64,000 nucleotides of DNA from CAYZJR01 sp964503045 (GTDB lineage: Bacteria; Cyanobacteriota; Vampirovibrionia; Obscuribacterales; Obscuribacteraceae), in NCBI GenBank assembly GCA_964503045.1, contig CAZCZI010000034.1, positions 10,053-74,052 on the forward strand. Reading direction: 5' to 3'. Positions 1-8,442 of this stretch are shown here, one piece after another. Under the pieces are notes generated by a model, which saw only the letters and a program-made list of their open reading frames with translations, had not been told where the DNA came from and made no database searches. The translations under genes were made by a program, and so were the position numbers. The stretch's first letter is position 1, and every line of letters begins with the position of its first letter.

Positions 1-433
1 CTTCGATGCGGCATTGGCGGAGCATGGCGTCGACCTCGGTGCCGAGTACGATCGCGTCTTCACCGGCGTTTCTCGCCGCCTGAAGGAGCATGGTGCAAAC
101 AGCCGGATCGGTCACGGCATTCGCGGCAACCGCCAGAAGAACCGTATCTGCGAGGTGTCGCCGACGTCCAACGTCGTCACCGGTCAGGTGAAGTCGATTC
201 GTCATCACCAGATCGACAAGATGCATCGCCGCGGCAAGCGCGTGTGCGTCAACACCGACGGCACGCTCTTCACCGAAGTCCAGCTCACCGACGAGTACAA
301 CAAGCTCGTCGAGGCGTTCGGCTGGACGAAGGCTGACTTCCTCGCGGTCAATCTGACTGCTCTGGAGGCGTCTTCGTTCTCGGCCGAGGACAAGAAGCAG
401 ATGGAAGCGAAGCTGCGCCGGGCATACCGGTAA
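1..433 (+). CDS. Adenosine deaminase, C-terminal part (5' end outside the window)
   Basis: The frame is open from base 2, so the N-terminus lies off the window and only about 143 residues remain. They match the C-terminal third of adenosine deaminase (deamination of adenosine to inosine): an RIGHGIRG stretch, E-x-SPTSN, VKSI, then NTDG, LTDEY and a terminal SSFSAEDK helix. In the family the NTDD pair gives a zinc-binding Asp followed by a substrate-contacting Asp. Here the second Asp is Gly (codons aac acc gac ggc). The metal ligand remains, so activity may be altered rather than absent. Third codon positions are nearly all G/C, like the serpin that follows and unlike the kinases further on. 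A hairpin terminator follows at 505. Confidence 0.85.
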   Translation, partial: FDAALAEHGVDLGAEYDRVFTGVSRRLKEHGANSRIGHGIRGNRQKNRICEVSPTSNVVTGQVKSIRHHQIDKMHRRGKRVCVNTDGTLFTEVQLTDEYNKLVEAFGWTKADFLAVNLTALEASSFSAEDKKQMEAKLRRAYR

Positions 434-504
434 GCGGCTTGGTGCGCCGGGTTGCATGGGAAACGAAAGTTCTCCCTGCGCTCGGCGCACCCTCACTGCA
501 CTTT

Positions 505-535
505 GAAGAACGCGCGCCTTGCGTTCTTCATTTTT
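505..535 (+). terminator. Rho-independent terminator after the deaminase
   Basis: A perfect 9-bp stem (GAAGAACGC at 505-513 with GCGTTCTTC at 521-529), a 7-base loop, then ATTTTT. It suits the end of the adenosine deaminase transcript. Confidence 0.8.
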
Positions 536-974
536 GAGGTTTTGTTACGATATGAAGTGGTAGATTTGTATCGAGAAGCTTACAGTAAGCGCAACTTGGC
601 CATGCCAATGTTGTTACATAGTTTGCTCAACTCTTGAGAATGCATCAAAAAACAACCAAAGGTTAGGTGTCTGTTCCTTCCATCACTGACCCCTGAGAGC
701 TAACTCCAAAAGATAGCCTCCCGAGCCTTTTGAGCCCTTCCTTTCTCCACGCTCGTGGTGTTGGGTTCAAACAGTGAATGGAACAGTCCTGTGAATCTTG
801 ACGGCAAAACCCTGATGGTGTCTGGATGTACACCAATGCTTAGTGTTCGGCGCTGGTGGTCTGCGCTAGAGCATTGGTGATGCAGTGGCATGGGCACCCG
901 TCGGAGATGCCGTTTACACACGATTTCTGCAGCGGCTGAAACTGCTGCAAACCACCACAAAGGACCATAAACGA
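536..974. other. Intergenic region before the serpin gene
   Basis: About 440 bases with no convincing gene. Composition falls to an AT-richer level until just before the serpin. Short open frames here lack ribosome binding sites and protein-like composition. It presumably holds the serpin promoter, but I cannot place -35/-10 boxes with confidence. Confidence 0.5.
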
Positions 975-2117
975 ATGAATACGAAAGAACTCGCCACGGC
1001 AACCAACGGCTTCGGTCTCAACATTCTCCGCAGCCTCTGGGCCGAGGGCGGTCGCAACCAGACCGTCTTCATCTCCCCGACCAGCATCTCGACCTGCTTC
1101 TCGCTGGCGCTCAACGGCGCCAACGGCGAGACTCGCGACAAGATCGCCGCCGCACTCGGTGTGCCGGCCGACCAGCTGGACGCCGTCAACGCGGCGATCA
1201 AGGAGCTCACCACCGAACTCGAGACCGCCGACCCGGACGCCAAGGTGGAGATTGCCAATGCGCTTTTCGGCAAGCTCGGCTACAAGTTCGAGCAGAGCTT
1301 CATCGACACCAACGTCGCCAACCTGCGCGCCGAGGTGAAACCCCTCGACTTCGCCGGTGACCCCGATGGCTCGGTCAAGACGATCAATGCTTGGTGCGCC
1401 GAGAAGACGCACGACAAGATCACGTCCATCATCAGCCAGATTCCGCCTTCTGCCGCCATGTTCCTGCTCAACGCAGTGTACTTCAAGGGCATGTGGGCGA
1501 ATCCCTTCGAGAAGGACCTGACGGCGCCGCGCACGTTTACCAAGCTCGACGGCTCCACCGTGGATCACCCCACGATGCAGCAGTTCGACAAGGTGCCGTA
1601 CCTCGAGACCGACACGTTCCAGGCGGCGAGCCTGGAGTACGGCAAGGGCCGCTTCAAGATGTACTTCTTCCTGCCCAAGGAGGGCACGACCATCGACGCG
1701 CTGGTCGAGTCGCTCACCGGTGACAACTGGCAGCAGTGGATGCAGCAGTTCCGCAACCGCGACGGCCAGCTGTTCGTGCCGAAGTTCAAGATCGAGTACT
1801 TCTCGGTGCTCAACGACACCCTCAAGGCGCTCGGCATGGAGGTCGCGTTCGACCCCGATGCCGCCGACTTCTCCAAGATGGTGCCGGCGCCGGACCGCGT
1901 CTTCATCGACGAGGTGCGCCACAAGACCTTCATCGAGGTCAACGAGGAGTTCACCGAAGCCGCTGCCGTCACGTCCATCGGCATGTGCTTCGCCACCTCG
2001 ATCGGGCACTTCGAGCCGCCTTTCACGCTGGACATCAACAAGCCGTTCGTGACCGCGATCCGCGACAACACGACCGGTGCGGTTCTCTTTATCGGCGCCA
2101 TCGTCGAGCCGAAGTAG
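975..2117 (+). CDS. Serpin-family protease inhibitor
   Basis: 380 residues, the usual length of a complete serpin domain (suicide inhibitor of serine/cysteine proteases). Visible family marks are the N-terminal FISPTSIS, NAVYFKGMW in the shutter/breach region, and the C-terminal FTLDINKPF with IRDNTTGAVLFIGAI. The reactive-centre hinge starts near residue 324: E-E-F-T-E-A-A-A-V-T, matching the small-residue hinge of inhibitory serpins except that P15 is Phe instead of Gly. Counting 17 residues from the hinge Glu puts P1-P1' near Ala-Thr (within MCFATS), suggesting an elastase- or chymotrypsin-like target; this is inference. No signal peptide, so cytoplasmic. I chose the ATG at 975 (AAAGGA upstream) because a more upstream start at 885 adds non-conserved residues. 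GC-rich codons throughout. Confidence 0.93.
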   Translation: MNTKELATATNGFGLNILRSLWAEGGRNQTVFISPTSISTCFSLALNGANGETRDKIAAALGVPADQLDAVNAAIKELTTELETADPDAKVEIANALFGKLGYKFEQSFIDTNVANLRAEVKPLDFAGDPDGSVKTINAWCAEKTHDKITSIISQIPPSAAMFLLNAVYFKGMWANPFEKDLTAPRTFTKLDGSTVDHPTMQQFDKVPYLETDTFQAASLEYGKGRFKMYFFLPKEGTTIDALVESLTGDNWQQWMQQFRNRDGQLFVPKFKIEYFSVLNDTLKALGMEVAFDPDAADFSKMVPAPDRVFIDEVRHKTFIEVNEEFTEAAAVTSIGMCFATSIGHFEPPFTLDINKPFVTAIRDNTTGAVLFIGAIVEPK

Positions 2118-2172
2118 TTCTCCGGTTCGCGAACTCAGGGACTTAGCGCCTGACCAAATCTGCTAAGAAGCG

Positions 2173-2229
2173 GCAGCCCGGCACATGCACCGAATGCGGT
2201 GCCTCTGTGCCGGGCTGCTCGCCTTTTTT
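2173..2229 (+). terminator. Strong GC-rich terminator after the serpin gene
   Basis: A 12-bp perfect stem (GCAGCCCGGCAC 2173-2184 with GTGCCGGGCTGC 2207-2218) encloses a second small hairpin (GCACCG/CGGTGC) and is followed by a T-run at 2224-2229. Confidence 0.9.
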
Positions 2230-2292
2230 ATCTCGTTGTTGTAGTAGACTGGTCTAATTGTTGATTTTTCTTGGCTCGGTTGTAGAAACATT

Positions 2293-2392
2293 NNNNNNNN
2301 NNNNNNNNNNNNNNNNNNNNNNNNNNNNNNNNNNNNNNNNNNNNNNNNNNNNNNNNNNNNNNNNNNNNNNNNNNNNNNNNNNNNNNNNNNNN
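2293..2392. other. Scaffold gap, 100 N
   Basis: Exactly 100 undetermined bases, the conventional placeholder for a gap of unknown size. Gene order across it (serpin island to the kinases) rests on scaffolding only. The 265 bases from the gap to the first kinase hold no gene I can support. Confidence 0.99.
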
Positions 2393-2657
2393 TTCGTACT
2401 AACCGCAGCGGCCGCCACAATTCAGCCGTGTTTTGCTGGTCTATTGATTGAACAAATGAGTTTCAGCGGGTGCTGCCGATCGACTTGTAATATCCCGCTC
2501 CAACCAGAAGCAACAGCTGCATTGTCGTGCTGTTTGTTACCTCTCTCGCTTTCGGCAAGGCGGTGCAGCAGTGCTTCGTTTGGACAGTGAATTAGCGCTC
2601 CCGGACAGGTACAATACGCAAACGTATTCTTTTGATGTCGTGAGGCTCGAATAGCGC

Positions 2658-4499
2658 TTGACTCTCCTTAAAAAGGGCCTGATTCTTGCCACCATTCCCT
2701 TGGTTCTTGAACTCGTCCTGGTGTCGAGTCTCGCTTATTTGTATGGTGAGCTAGAGCGTGAAGCTTTGCTGGCTGATAAAGCAGCGCGCAAGTTGGACAT
2801 TGTAAACGGAATCACTCGCGAAACCTTTTTGGTTATGCGAAGAATCAAGTTTATCGATCTCGAGCAAACAGGAAAGTTCAAAGCCGACTACCACAAAGAG
2901 CTTTCAGTCGCTCTTAAGGAGCTCGATGAACTGTTGGTGCTGGCAAAAGATAATGCAGGTCAGCTTCGACTTGCTCAACAGTTCAAAGACGGCTTGACGG
3001 CGATCGATCGAGATACTCAATTGGCATGCTTAGCATTCAAAAGAGGCGATATGCAGTCGTATGAAAAGCTCAAAAGACAGGCCGCCCAGAGATCGCGTAC
3101 GTTGATCGATGCTGAGTTTGTGAGCATGGCTAAAGATGAGCAAGAGATTCAAGACAGGATAGAACGGCAAGAGAATGACCGCCGTGGGCAAATCAAAATG
3201 GTTCTGCTTGCTATTGTCCCAGCCAGTATCGCTCTGTCTATCGCGCTGGCTTTCTATGTGAGTAAATCATTGACTCGAAGAGTTCTAATTCTGGAAGAGA
3301 ACAGTGCCAGATTGGCGAGAGGAGAGTCGTTAACCGACCCAATCTCCGGTTGCGACGAAGTGAATTCAGTCGACAATGCAATCAGGAAGATGGCTGCCAG
3401 CCTGACAGAAGCTGCAGCCAGGGAGCGCGCTCTAATAGACAACTGCAGGGCAGTCCTTTGCTCGATCGACAGAGCGGGCAGATTCACTTCCATCAACAAG
3501 GCTGCCAGTCAAGTTTTGGGCTACTCCGCCGATCAACTGCTGGGACTTCACTTGGTTGATCTCCTGTCTGTTGCCCATCGCCAACAAGCAAGTGAAAAGA
3601 TCCAGGCAGTAGTGACGGAGCATAGACCAAAGATATTTGAAACACGCATGAACGCGAAAAATGGCAGAAATGTCGACGTTTCAGTGTCGGCTGATTGGTC
3701 TGAGAGCACTGAATCAGTGGTTTGCGTTGTGCACGATATTACCGAGCGCAAAGAATCCGAGCGGACGAGGCGTCAGTTTACAGATTTGCTGACAATCGGC
3801 TTGAGAAACCCGCTTTCGACGATCCGTCGGATTTATGATCGTCTTGAGAATGATATTGCCGATGGTGCCATATCGGCGGAGGCGGCTCCCTTCATGAGTC
3901 GAGCAAAACAGTCTATAACTAGAATGCTGGCGCTCACCAACGACCTGATTGACTTGGAGCAACTGAAATCCGGGAATCTTCAAATTGCCAAATCAGAAGT
4001 GCCCGTGGCACAACTGTTCGACCATTGCTTAAGCCTGGTTTCCGGTCTGGCAAAGGAGAAGAGCCTCAAAATTGAAGCGACTCCTACTGATTTAATTGTC
4101 TTTGCAGATGCGGATAGATTGTTGCAGATTCTCGTCAACTTAACCTCCAATGCAGTTAAGTTCTCTCCGTCAGGCGGTGTGGTATCGCTTGTTGCCGCCT
4201 CCGGAGAAGACACCCTCTGCCTGAAGGTAATTGACAGGGGTAGGGGCATCCCGACACATCTGCAAGATGCGATTTTCGATCGCTTCCAGCAAGTGAGAGC
4301 CGACGATTCGACAATTGGAGGATCGGGGCTCGGGCTGTCGATATGCCGAGCTTTAGTCGAACTTCATGGAGGAACGATTTCGGTCGAAAGCGAAGAGGGG
4401 CAAGGAAGCACGTTTATCGTTGCCTTGCCCAATTTTTCGGAGGAAAGCTTTGAGAGGGTTGCAAGAGTCCGGGACGAAGGTAGACAAAAGGAGCAATGA
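2658..4499 (+). CDS. PAS-domain sensor kinase lacking the phosphoacceptor histidine
   Basis: 613-residue membrane sensor. Order: transmembrane helix (about 7-29), an extracytoplasmic helical region of about 150 residues, a second membrane helix (about 181-202), a HAMP-like linker, a PAS domain (about 258-365, ending in the VHDITERK signature), a dimerization helix pair, then an HATPase domain. The ATP-binding lid is complete: N box NLTSNAVKFSP, G1 box DRGRGIP, F box IFDRFQQ, G2 box GGSGLGLSI. In the dimerization helix the usual H-[ED]-L-[RK]-x-P-L reads I-G-L-R-N-P-L, so the phosphoacceptor position is Ile380 (codon atc at 3795-3797). It is paralogous to the next gene and overlaps it by 4 bp. 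Start is TTG with a weak GAGG upstream. It may be an ATP-binding partner that phosphorylates its neighbour, or a pseudokinase regulator. Confidence 0.9.
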   Translation: MTLLKKGLILATIPLVLELVLVSSLAYLYGELEREALLADKAARKLDIVNGITRETFLVMRRIKFIDLEQTGKFKADYHKELSVALKELDELLVLAKDNAGQLRLAQQFKDGLTAIDRDTQLACLAFKRGDMQSYEKLKRQAAQRSRTLIDAEFVSMAKDEQEIQDRIERQENDRRGQIKMVLLAIVPASIALSIALAFYVSKSLTRRVLILEENSARLARGESLTDPISGCDEVNSVDNAIRKMAASLTEAAARERALIDNCRAVLCSIDRAGRFTSINKAASQVLGYSADQLLGLHLVDLLSVAHRQQASEKIQAVVTEHRPKIFETRMNAKNGRNVDVSVSADWSESTESVVCVVHDITERKESERTRRQFTDLLTIGLRNPLSTIRRIYDRLENDIADGAISAEAAPFMSRAKQSITRMLALTNDLIDLEQLKSGNLQIAKSEVPVAQLFDHCLSLVSGLAKEKSLKIEATPTDLIVFADADRLLQILVNLTSNAVKFSPSGGVVSLVAASGEDTLCLKVIDRGRGIPTHLQDAIFDRFQQVRADDSTIGGSGLGLSICRALVELHGGTISVESEEGQGSTFIVALPNFSEESFERVARVRDEGRQKEQ

Positions 4500-6304
4500 G
4501 CTACCAGTTTACATTGGTGCAGAAGGGCCTGGTACTCGTGATAGTACCGATGGCGTTCGTATTGATACTAGCTATGGTGCTGCTGCATCTTTCCGGCGAG
4601 ATGGAACGCGTCGCTGTGCAAGCCTCTCAATCGAGGAAGCTCAGGGCTCTGGTAAACGATTTCGTGAAACAATTGTATGACGCAATCAAAGCGGTGCGAC
4701 TGAAAAACGACAGTAACGGCAACTTCTATGACAGAGACGTGCACATCAAAGAAGCGATCATCCTTCTAGACAAGCTCAGGCATAATCTGGCGCATGACGA
4801 GAAGAAACTTCGACTTGTTAATGATTTGCAGCGTCATCTGATCATGGAAAACGAGGTCGTAGACAAAGCTAGAAAAGCGGTTGATGCTGGAAACCTCGAT
4901 GAGTTCGAGCGCCTAGGCAAGCTTTCTCACGAGAACATGAGGCGCATAACAGACGGAGAAATTCTCGCCATAGGTGATGAGCAAACGGAAGTGGTTGAGA
5001 GGAGTCCGGTTTTGGCGTCGGAATTTCGTAATCAAATTCGTGCCAGTCTTCTGGCAGCAGTTGCAGGCAGTATAGCAATCACTCTCATTCTTGTTTTAGT
5101 GATCAATCGCGGTTTGGTAAGCAGGTTGCAAGCGATTGCTCGCAACGCTTCCCTTCTAGAGGAAGGCCGGCCGCTTTTGCCTATGCTTGGAGGAACAGAT
5201 GAAATTGCTTGCCTCGATCGTAGATTTCATCAAATGGCTGAAGCGCTTGAAGAGTCGAGACGAAGAGAGCAAGCCATTGTCGATAGCTCTATCGATGTTA
5301 TATGCTCGATTGGCCGGACCGGTGCGCTAGACAACGTTAGTCGCTCATCATCGACAATGCTTGGCTATGCCCCGGCTGAGCTAATAAGTCATGACTATAC
5401 GTCGATCCTTGCGCGCGATTTTGTGATTCCAACGGTTGCAGCCTTTGATGAGATTGTTGCGGGTAAACTCCAAGCATTTGAAACACGGTTCGTTAGGAAA
5501 GATGGTGAAGTGGTAGATGTTCTGTGGTCAGGGCAATGGTCCAACGCCGAGCAGTCCATGTTTGTCGTGTTGCACGATGTTACCGAGCGGCTCAAGGCGC
5601 AGCGCATCAAGCAACAGGTGATTGGCATGGTCACACATGATCTCAAAACTCCTCTAACCACAATCTCTCACATTCACGAGATGCTAAATGATGGCATGCT
5701 CGGTGAGTTAAGCGAAGACAATCTTGCGTCGGTGAACGAGGCCGATTGCGCAGGCAAGAAAATGCTGCAGCTTATAAACGATCTCTTGGATTTGGAGAAA
5801 ATTGAAGCCGGCATGTTAGAGCTTCACCCAAGACGTTTCGAGTTGAACGAAGTTGTTGAGAATTGTTTGATAGCTGTCTCGGCACCAGCAAACTGTCGGT
5901 CGGTGCGCATTCAGAGAGGAAGCATCGGCGCATCGATGTACGGCGATCCCCATCGTATTGGACAAGCTCTTCTAAAGGTTGTCGAATACATGATCGATGT
6001 CGCATCACCTGCTACCGAAGTCCTTATAGAAGCGGAGCAGAAGAGCGAAACCGTGGAAATCCGCATTCGTGATCATTCTGATGCGCTGACGAGCGAAGCG
6101 CAGGAATCAATATTTCAACCATTCGGGCAAGATGTCTACAAGCAGAGTACTCAGGACGCAAATGTAGGTTCGGGCTTGGGACTTGCTCTGGCTCGGGCCA
6201 TCGTCGAATTGCATGGAGGGCGAATCGATATCGCCGCAGTACAAGGTGAAGGCAACACTTTTACGTTTACCATCGCAAGCGCCCAGCCCGACCTGATTTC
6301 GTAG
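4496..6304 (+). CDS. PAS-domain sensor kinase with histidine but degenerate ATP site
   Basis: 602-residue paralog of the preceding gene with the same layout: two membrane helices, extracytoplasmic helical region, HAMP-like linker, PAS (ending LHDVTERL), dimerization helices, HATPase-like domain. The phosphoacceptor motif is intact (T-H-D-L-K-T-P-L, His381, codon cat at 5636-5638). Aligned to its neighbour, the N box has lost both Asn residues and the Lys (LLKVVEYMIDVASP against ILVNLTSNAVKFSP), and the G1 box reads DHSDALT instead of DRGRGIP. The F box (IFQPFGQ) and G2 box (GSGLGLALA) persist. ATP binding is therefore doubtful. Its ATG overlaps the upstream stop and the AGGAG lies inside the upstream gene, so the two are probably translated together as partners. 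Confidence 0.9.
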   Translation: MSYQFTLVQKGLVLVIVPMAFVLILAMVLLHLSGEMERVAVQASQSRKLRALVNDFVKQLYDAIKAVRLKNDSNGNFYDRDVHIKEAIILLDKLRHNLAHDEKKLRLVNDLQRHLIMENEVVDKARKAVDAGNLDEFERLGKLSHENMRRITDGEILAIGDEQTEVVERSPVLASEFRNQIRASLLAAVAGSIAITLILVLVINRGLVSRLQAIARNASLLEEGRPLLPMLGGTDEIACLDRRFHQMAEALEESRRREQAIVDSSIDVICSIGRTGALDNVSRSSSTMLGYAPAELISHDYTSILARDFVIPTVAAFDEIVAGKLQAFETRFVRKDGEVVDVLWSGQWSNAEQSMFVVLHDVTERLKAQRIKQQVIGMVTHDLKTPLTTISHIHEMLNDGMLGELSEDNLASVNEADCAGKKMLQLINDLLDLEKIEAGMLELHPRRFELNEVVENCLIAVSAPANCRSVRIQRGSIGASMYGDPHRIGQALLKVVEYMIDVASPATEVLIEAEQKSETVEIRIRDHSDALTSEAQESIFQPFGQDVYKQSTQDANVGSGLGLALARAIVELHGGRIDIAAVQGEGNTFTFTIASAQPDLIS

Positions 6305-6408
6305 TTTCATCATCACTCGCCATTCCTTCGCCATAACTTGATGCAATGATTGCTCGCAAGCAGGTGAGATGCACCGCTGATTCTTAAGACCAAGGCGAGG
6401 AGTTGGAG

Positions 6409-7494
6409 ATGGATAGTAATGGAAAGCACCGAAAAGATGCACGAACTCCTCACGAAACCCAATTAGAAGCAAGCGAAATGACCAAAGCACATCTGGCTTG
6501 GGAAGCATGGAAAAGTAATGACCCGGCCGCATGGGATTTCGCACTTGCTGAAAGAGAGCGGATCATAAGAAAAAATCCTAAGGCTTGGAAAAAAGCGATG
6601 CATCAGATCGACGAGGACGAAGCAGATCAACGCGACAATCTGGTTGTAACTACGCCAAGCAGAGATGTGGAACCACCACGACCGGCCGCTGCACCAGTAA
6701 CAGCCGAGATGGACGAAGCCAACATTGTGCCGGTGCCACAACCGCAGTCGTTTTCTGTGCCACCGGATGCAGTGCCGATTGATGATCCGCCTGTGCATCC
6801 GGGATATGCCCCATACAGCCAGTTTGCACCCCCTGTTCCACAAGGACCGGCATTTCGATCTGCATATGAAAATAGACCTGAGTTCTACGGTTTGGATCTC
6901 GGCATCCTCAGAGTAGGTGCCAATTCTAACGGTTCTCTAGAGTTTGGAGTCGATGTAGGAGTTGCCAGCACAAACGTTCAGGTGGGTCTGGAAAATCAGG
7001 TGAGAGCAGAATTTATGCCGCACGGAGGGCCGCTGCATGCACGGGGAAACGCTGGAATCGGCTTGAATCGAAATGGACTTCACAGTGAAGTCGGCGCAGG
7101 AGGCAACTTCCTCAACCTAGTACACGGCGACGCCGATTTCGGCGCGCATGTCGGCAGATACACCGGCGTCGCAGGCGACGTGCGAGGCCGGGTCTGGCCA
7201 GTCGATGTTCAAGCCGCCTCGGGTGCAGGAATCGGGTCTGAGGGAATAAACGTCTACACTGGAGCCAACACAGGCTTAGACCACGTTTTCGGGGTGCGTT
7301 CCGGAGCCCAGTTCGACCTGGGGCGAAATTCTGGTACCGCCGTTGGTGTCGGGCTGAACGCCGGCGATACAGCGATTGACTTCGGACCTAGCATCACTTC
7401 ATACGGTGGTCGGGCGATTCAACCGCGCCTCAACTTCTACTCTCAACCCGCGAGCTATCCGGCCTTTTATCCAACCGGCAGACGTTATTTCTGA
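6409..7494 (+). CDS. Hypothetical protein with Pro-rich linker and Gly-rich C-terminal half
   Basis: 361 residues with no signal peptide or membrane segment. The first 75 residues are charged and helical (Trp-rich, as in HLAWEAWKSNDPAAWDFA). Residues about 80-145 are Pro/Val/Ala-rich and disordered. From about 155 there are repeated short beta-like Gly-rich stretches (GVDVGVASTNVQVGLEN, GNAGIGLNRNGL, GVGLNAGDTAIDFGPS) that resemble a surface or beta-solenoid structure. I do not recognise a family. The ATG at 6409 has AGGAG six bases upstream. It follows the kinase pair on the same strand after 104 bases and precedes a peptidase gene, so it may share their function. Confidence 0.75.
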   Translation: MDSNGKHRKDARTPHETQLEASEMTKAHLAWEAWKSNDPAAWDFALAERERIIRKNPKAWKKAMHQIDEDEADQRDNLVVTTPSRDVEPPRPAAAPVTAEMDEANIVPVPQPQSFSVPPDAVPIDDPPVHPGYAPYSQFAPPVPQGPAFRSAYENRPEFYGLDLGILRVGANSNGSLEFGVDVGVASTNVQVGLENQVRAEFMPHGGPLHARGNAGIGLNRNGLHSEVGAGGNFLNLVHGDADFGAHVGRYTGVAGDVRGRVWPVDVQAASGAGIGSEGINVYTGANTGLDHVFGVRSGAQFDLGRNSGTAVGVGLNAGDTAIDFGPSITSYGGRAIQPRLNFYSQPASYPAFYPTGRRYF

Positions 7495-7550
7495 TCTTTT
7501 CGACTATGCGTCAGTCGCCGCAACGTATAACGCATAAGGAGCGTCGTTCT

Positions 7551-8441
7551 ATGTCTATTATCAACGAGTTTGAACTGTTCGATTCCAAAGATTCATCGCG
7601 AGCGCCCTCGCCCTATGCAGAGTTGGAGGCGGATCTTTGGCCCAATGTTTCTAAACTTGCCGGAGCAAAGGCCGGACAGGCAGAAGGAGCGATCAGCTTT
7701 AGCGATATTTATGCGGCGACGGATACGTTCAAAGTCTACCCGTGGGGCGAAGCGCCTTCACAAATTTCAATAGGCTTTGACCCGATCGACCGACTCTCGA
7801 ACGCAGCAATTGAGCAAACAACACCGACGGTAGCAAACGCCGGTGCGGAACAGCCAGCATCAACGCCGGGGGGTAATGGTGCTGCGCAAACTGTGGCGCC
7901 GGATTCGGGAGCCGGCGTCGACCAGACTACGGCGCCGGGAAAGGAGGCTACTGACCAGGTAGTCGAGGGAAAACCCGGCGCTGCAACTGGTTCTGATCAA
8001 CCGAGTGATTCGATCATCAATTCGATATCTGAAGCTGTTGGTAAGTCGGTAAAGGAGATTCAACCAGACATCAACCAACGTGTCGGTTGTGCCCTGGCGG
8101 TATCACATGTTCTCCACCAGGCGGACTCTAGAATTGTGGAGACGAATAACAATGCGAAGCTGGAAAAGAGTTTGATTGCCGCTGGATATGAGCGAGTCTC
8201 ACTCGATCAAGCCAAAACCGGCGACGTCATAATCGGGCATCGGCCCGATGGAATGCCGGGGCATGCGGCTATCTATGCGGCACAAGGAATGGTCTTCAAC
8301 AACAATAGCGAGACTGGTGTCATGCAACTCGACTCTGTCGATAAATTCAATCAGGGAATGCATGATGCCGATGGACACTTCAAGAAAAACGGCTTCTCAG
8401 AAGTGGTCGTCTATCGCAAGCGCCCACAGGTATTGGTTTAA
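7551..8441 (+). CDS. NlpC/P60- or CHAP-like cysteine peptidase
   Basis: 296 residues. The first 180 are low-complexity (Ala/Gly/Pro/Thr-rich, like a flexible tether). The last 115 look like an NlpC/P60 or CHAP papain-like fold: a Cys in VGCALAVSHVL, then TGDVIIGHRPDGMPGHAAIY, where GDV and GHAAIY match the G-D-[VL] strand and catalytic His of these cell-wall amidases/endopeptidases. No Sec signal is visible, so export would need another route, or the enzyme acts inside. The ATG at 7551 has AAGGAGCG upstream; a start at 7506 is possible but less good. The stop is one base from the stop of the convergent response regulator. Confidence 0.72.
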   Translation: MSIINEFELFDSKDSSRAPSPYAELEADLWPNVSKLAGAKAGQAEGAISFSDIYAATDTFKVYPWGEAPSQISIGFDPIDRLSNAAIEQTTPTVANAGAEQPASTPGGNGAAQTVAPDSGAGVDQTTAPGKEATDQVVEGKPGAATGSDQPSDSIINSISEAVGKSVKEIQPDINQRVGCALAVSHVLHQADSRIVETNNNAKLEKSLIAAGYERVSLDQAKTGDVIIGHRPDGMPGHAAIYAAQGMVFNNNSETGVMQLDSVDKFNQGMHDADGHFKKNGFSEVVVYRKRPQVLV

Positions 8442-8442
8442 T

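Noticed and set aside
840..2009. Long minus-strand frame of 389 codons over the serpin gene
   Set aside because: It is the antisense shadow of a very GC-rich gene. Its product is His/Arg/Leu-biased with no domain, while the plus frame is a clear serpin.
2400..2657. Gene fragment next to the scaffold gap
   Set aside because: The open frame through the N-run exists only because N is read as unknown; the real bases have no coding signal.
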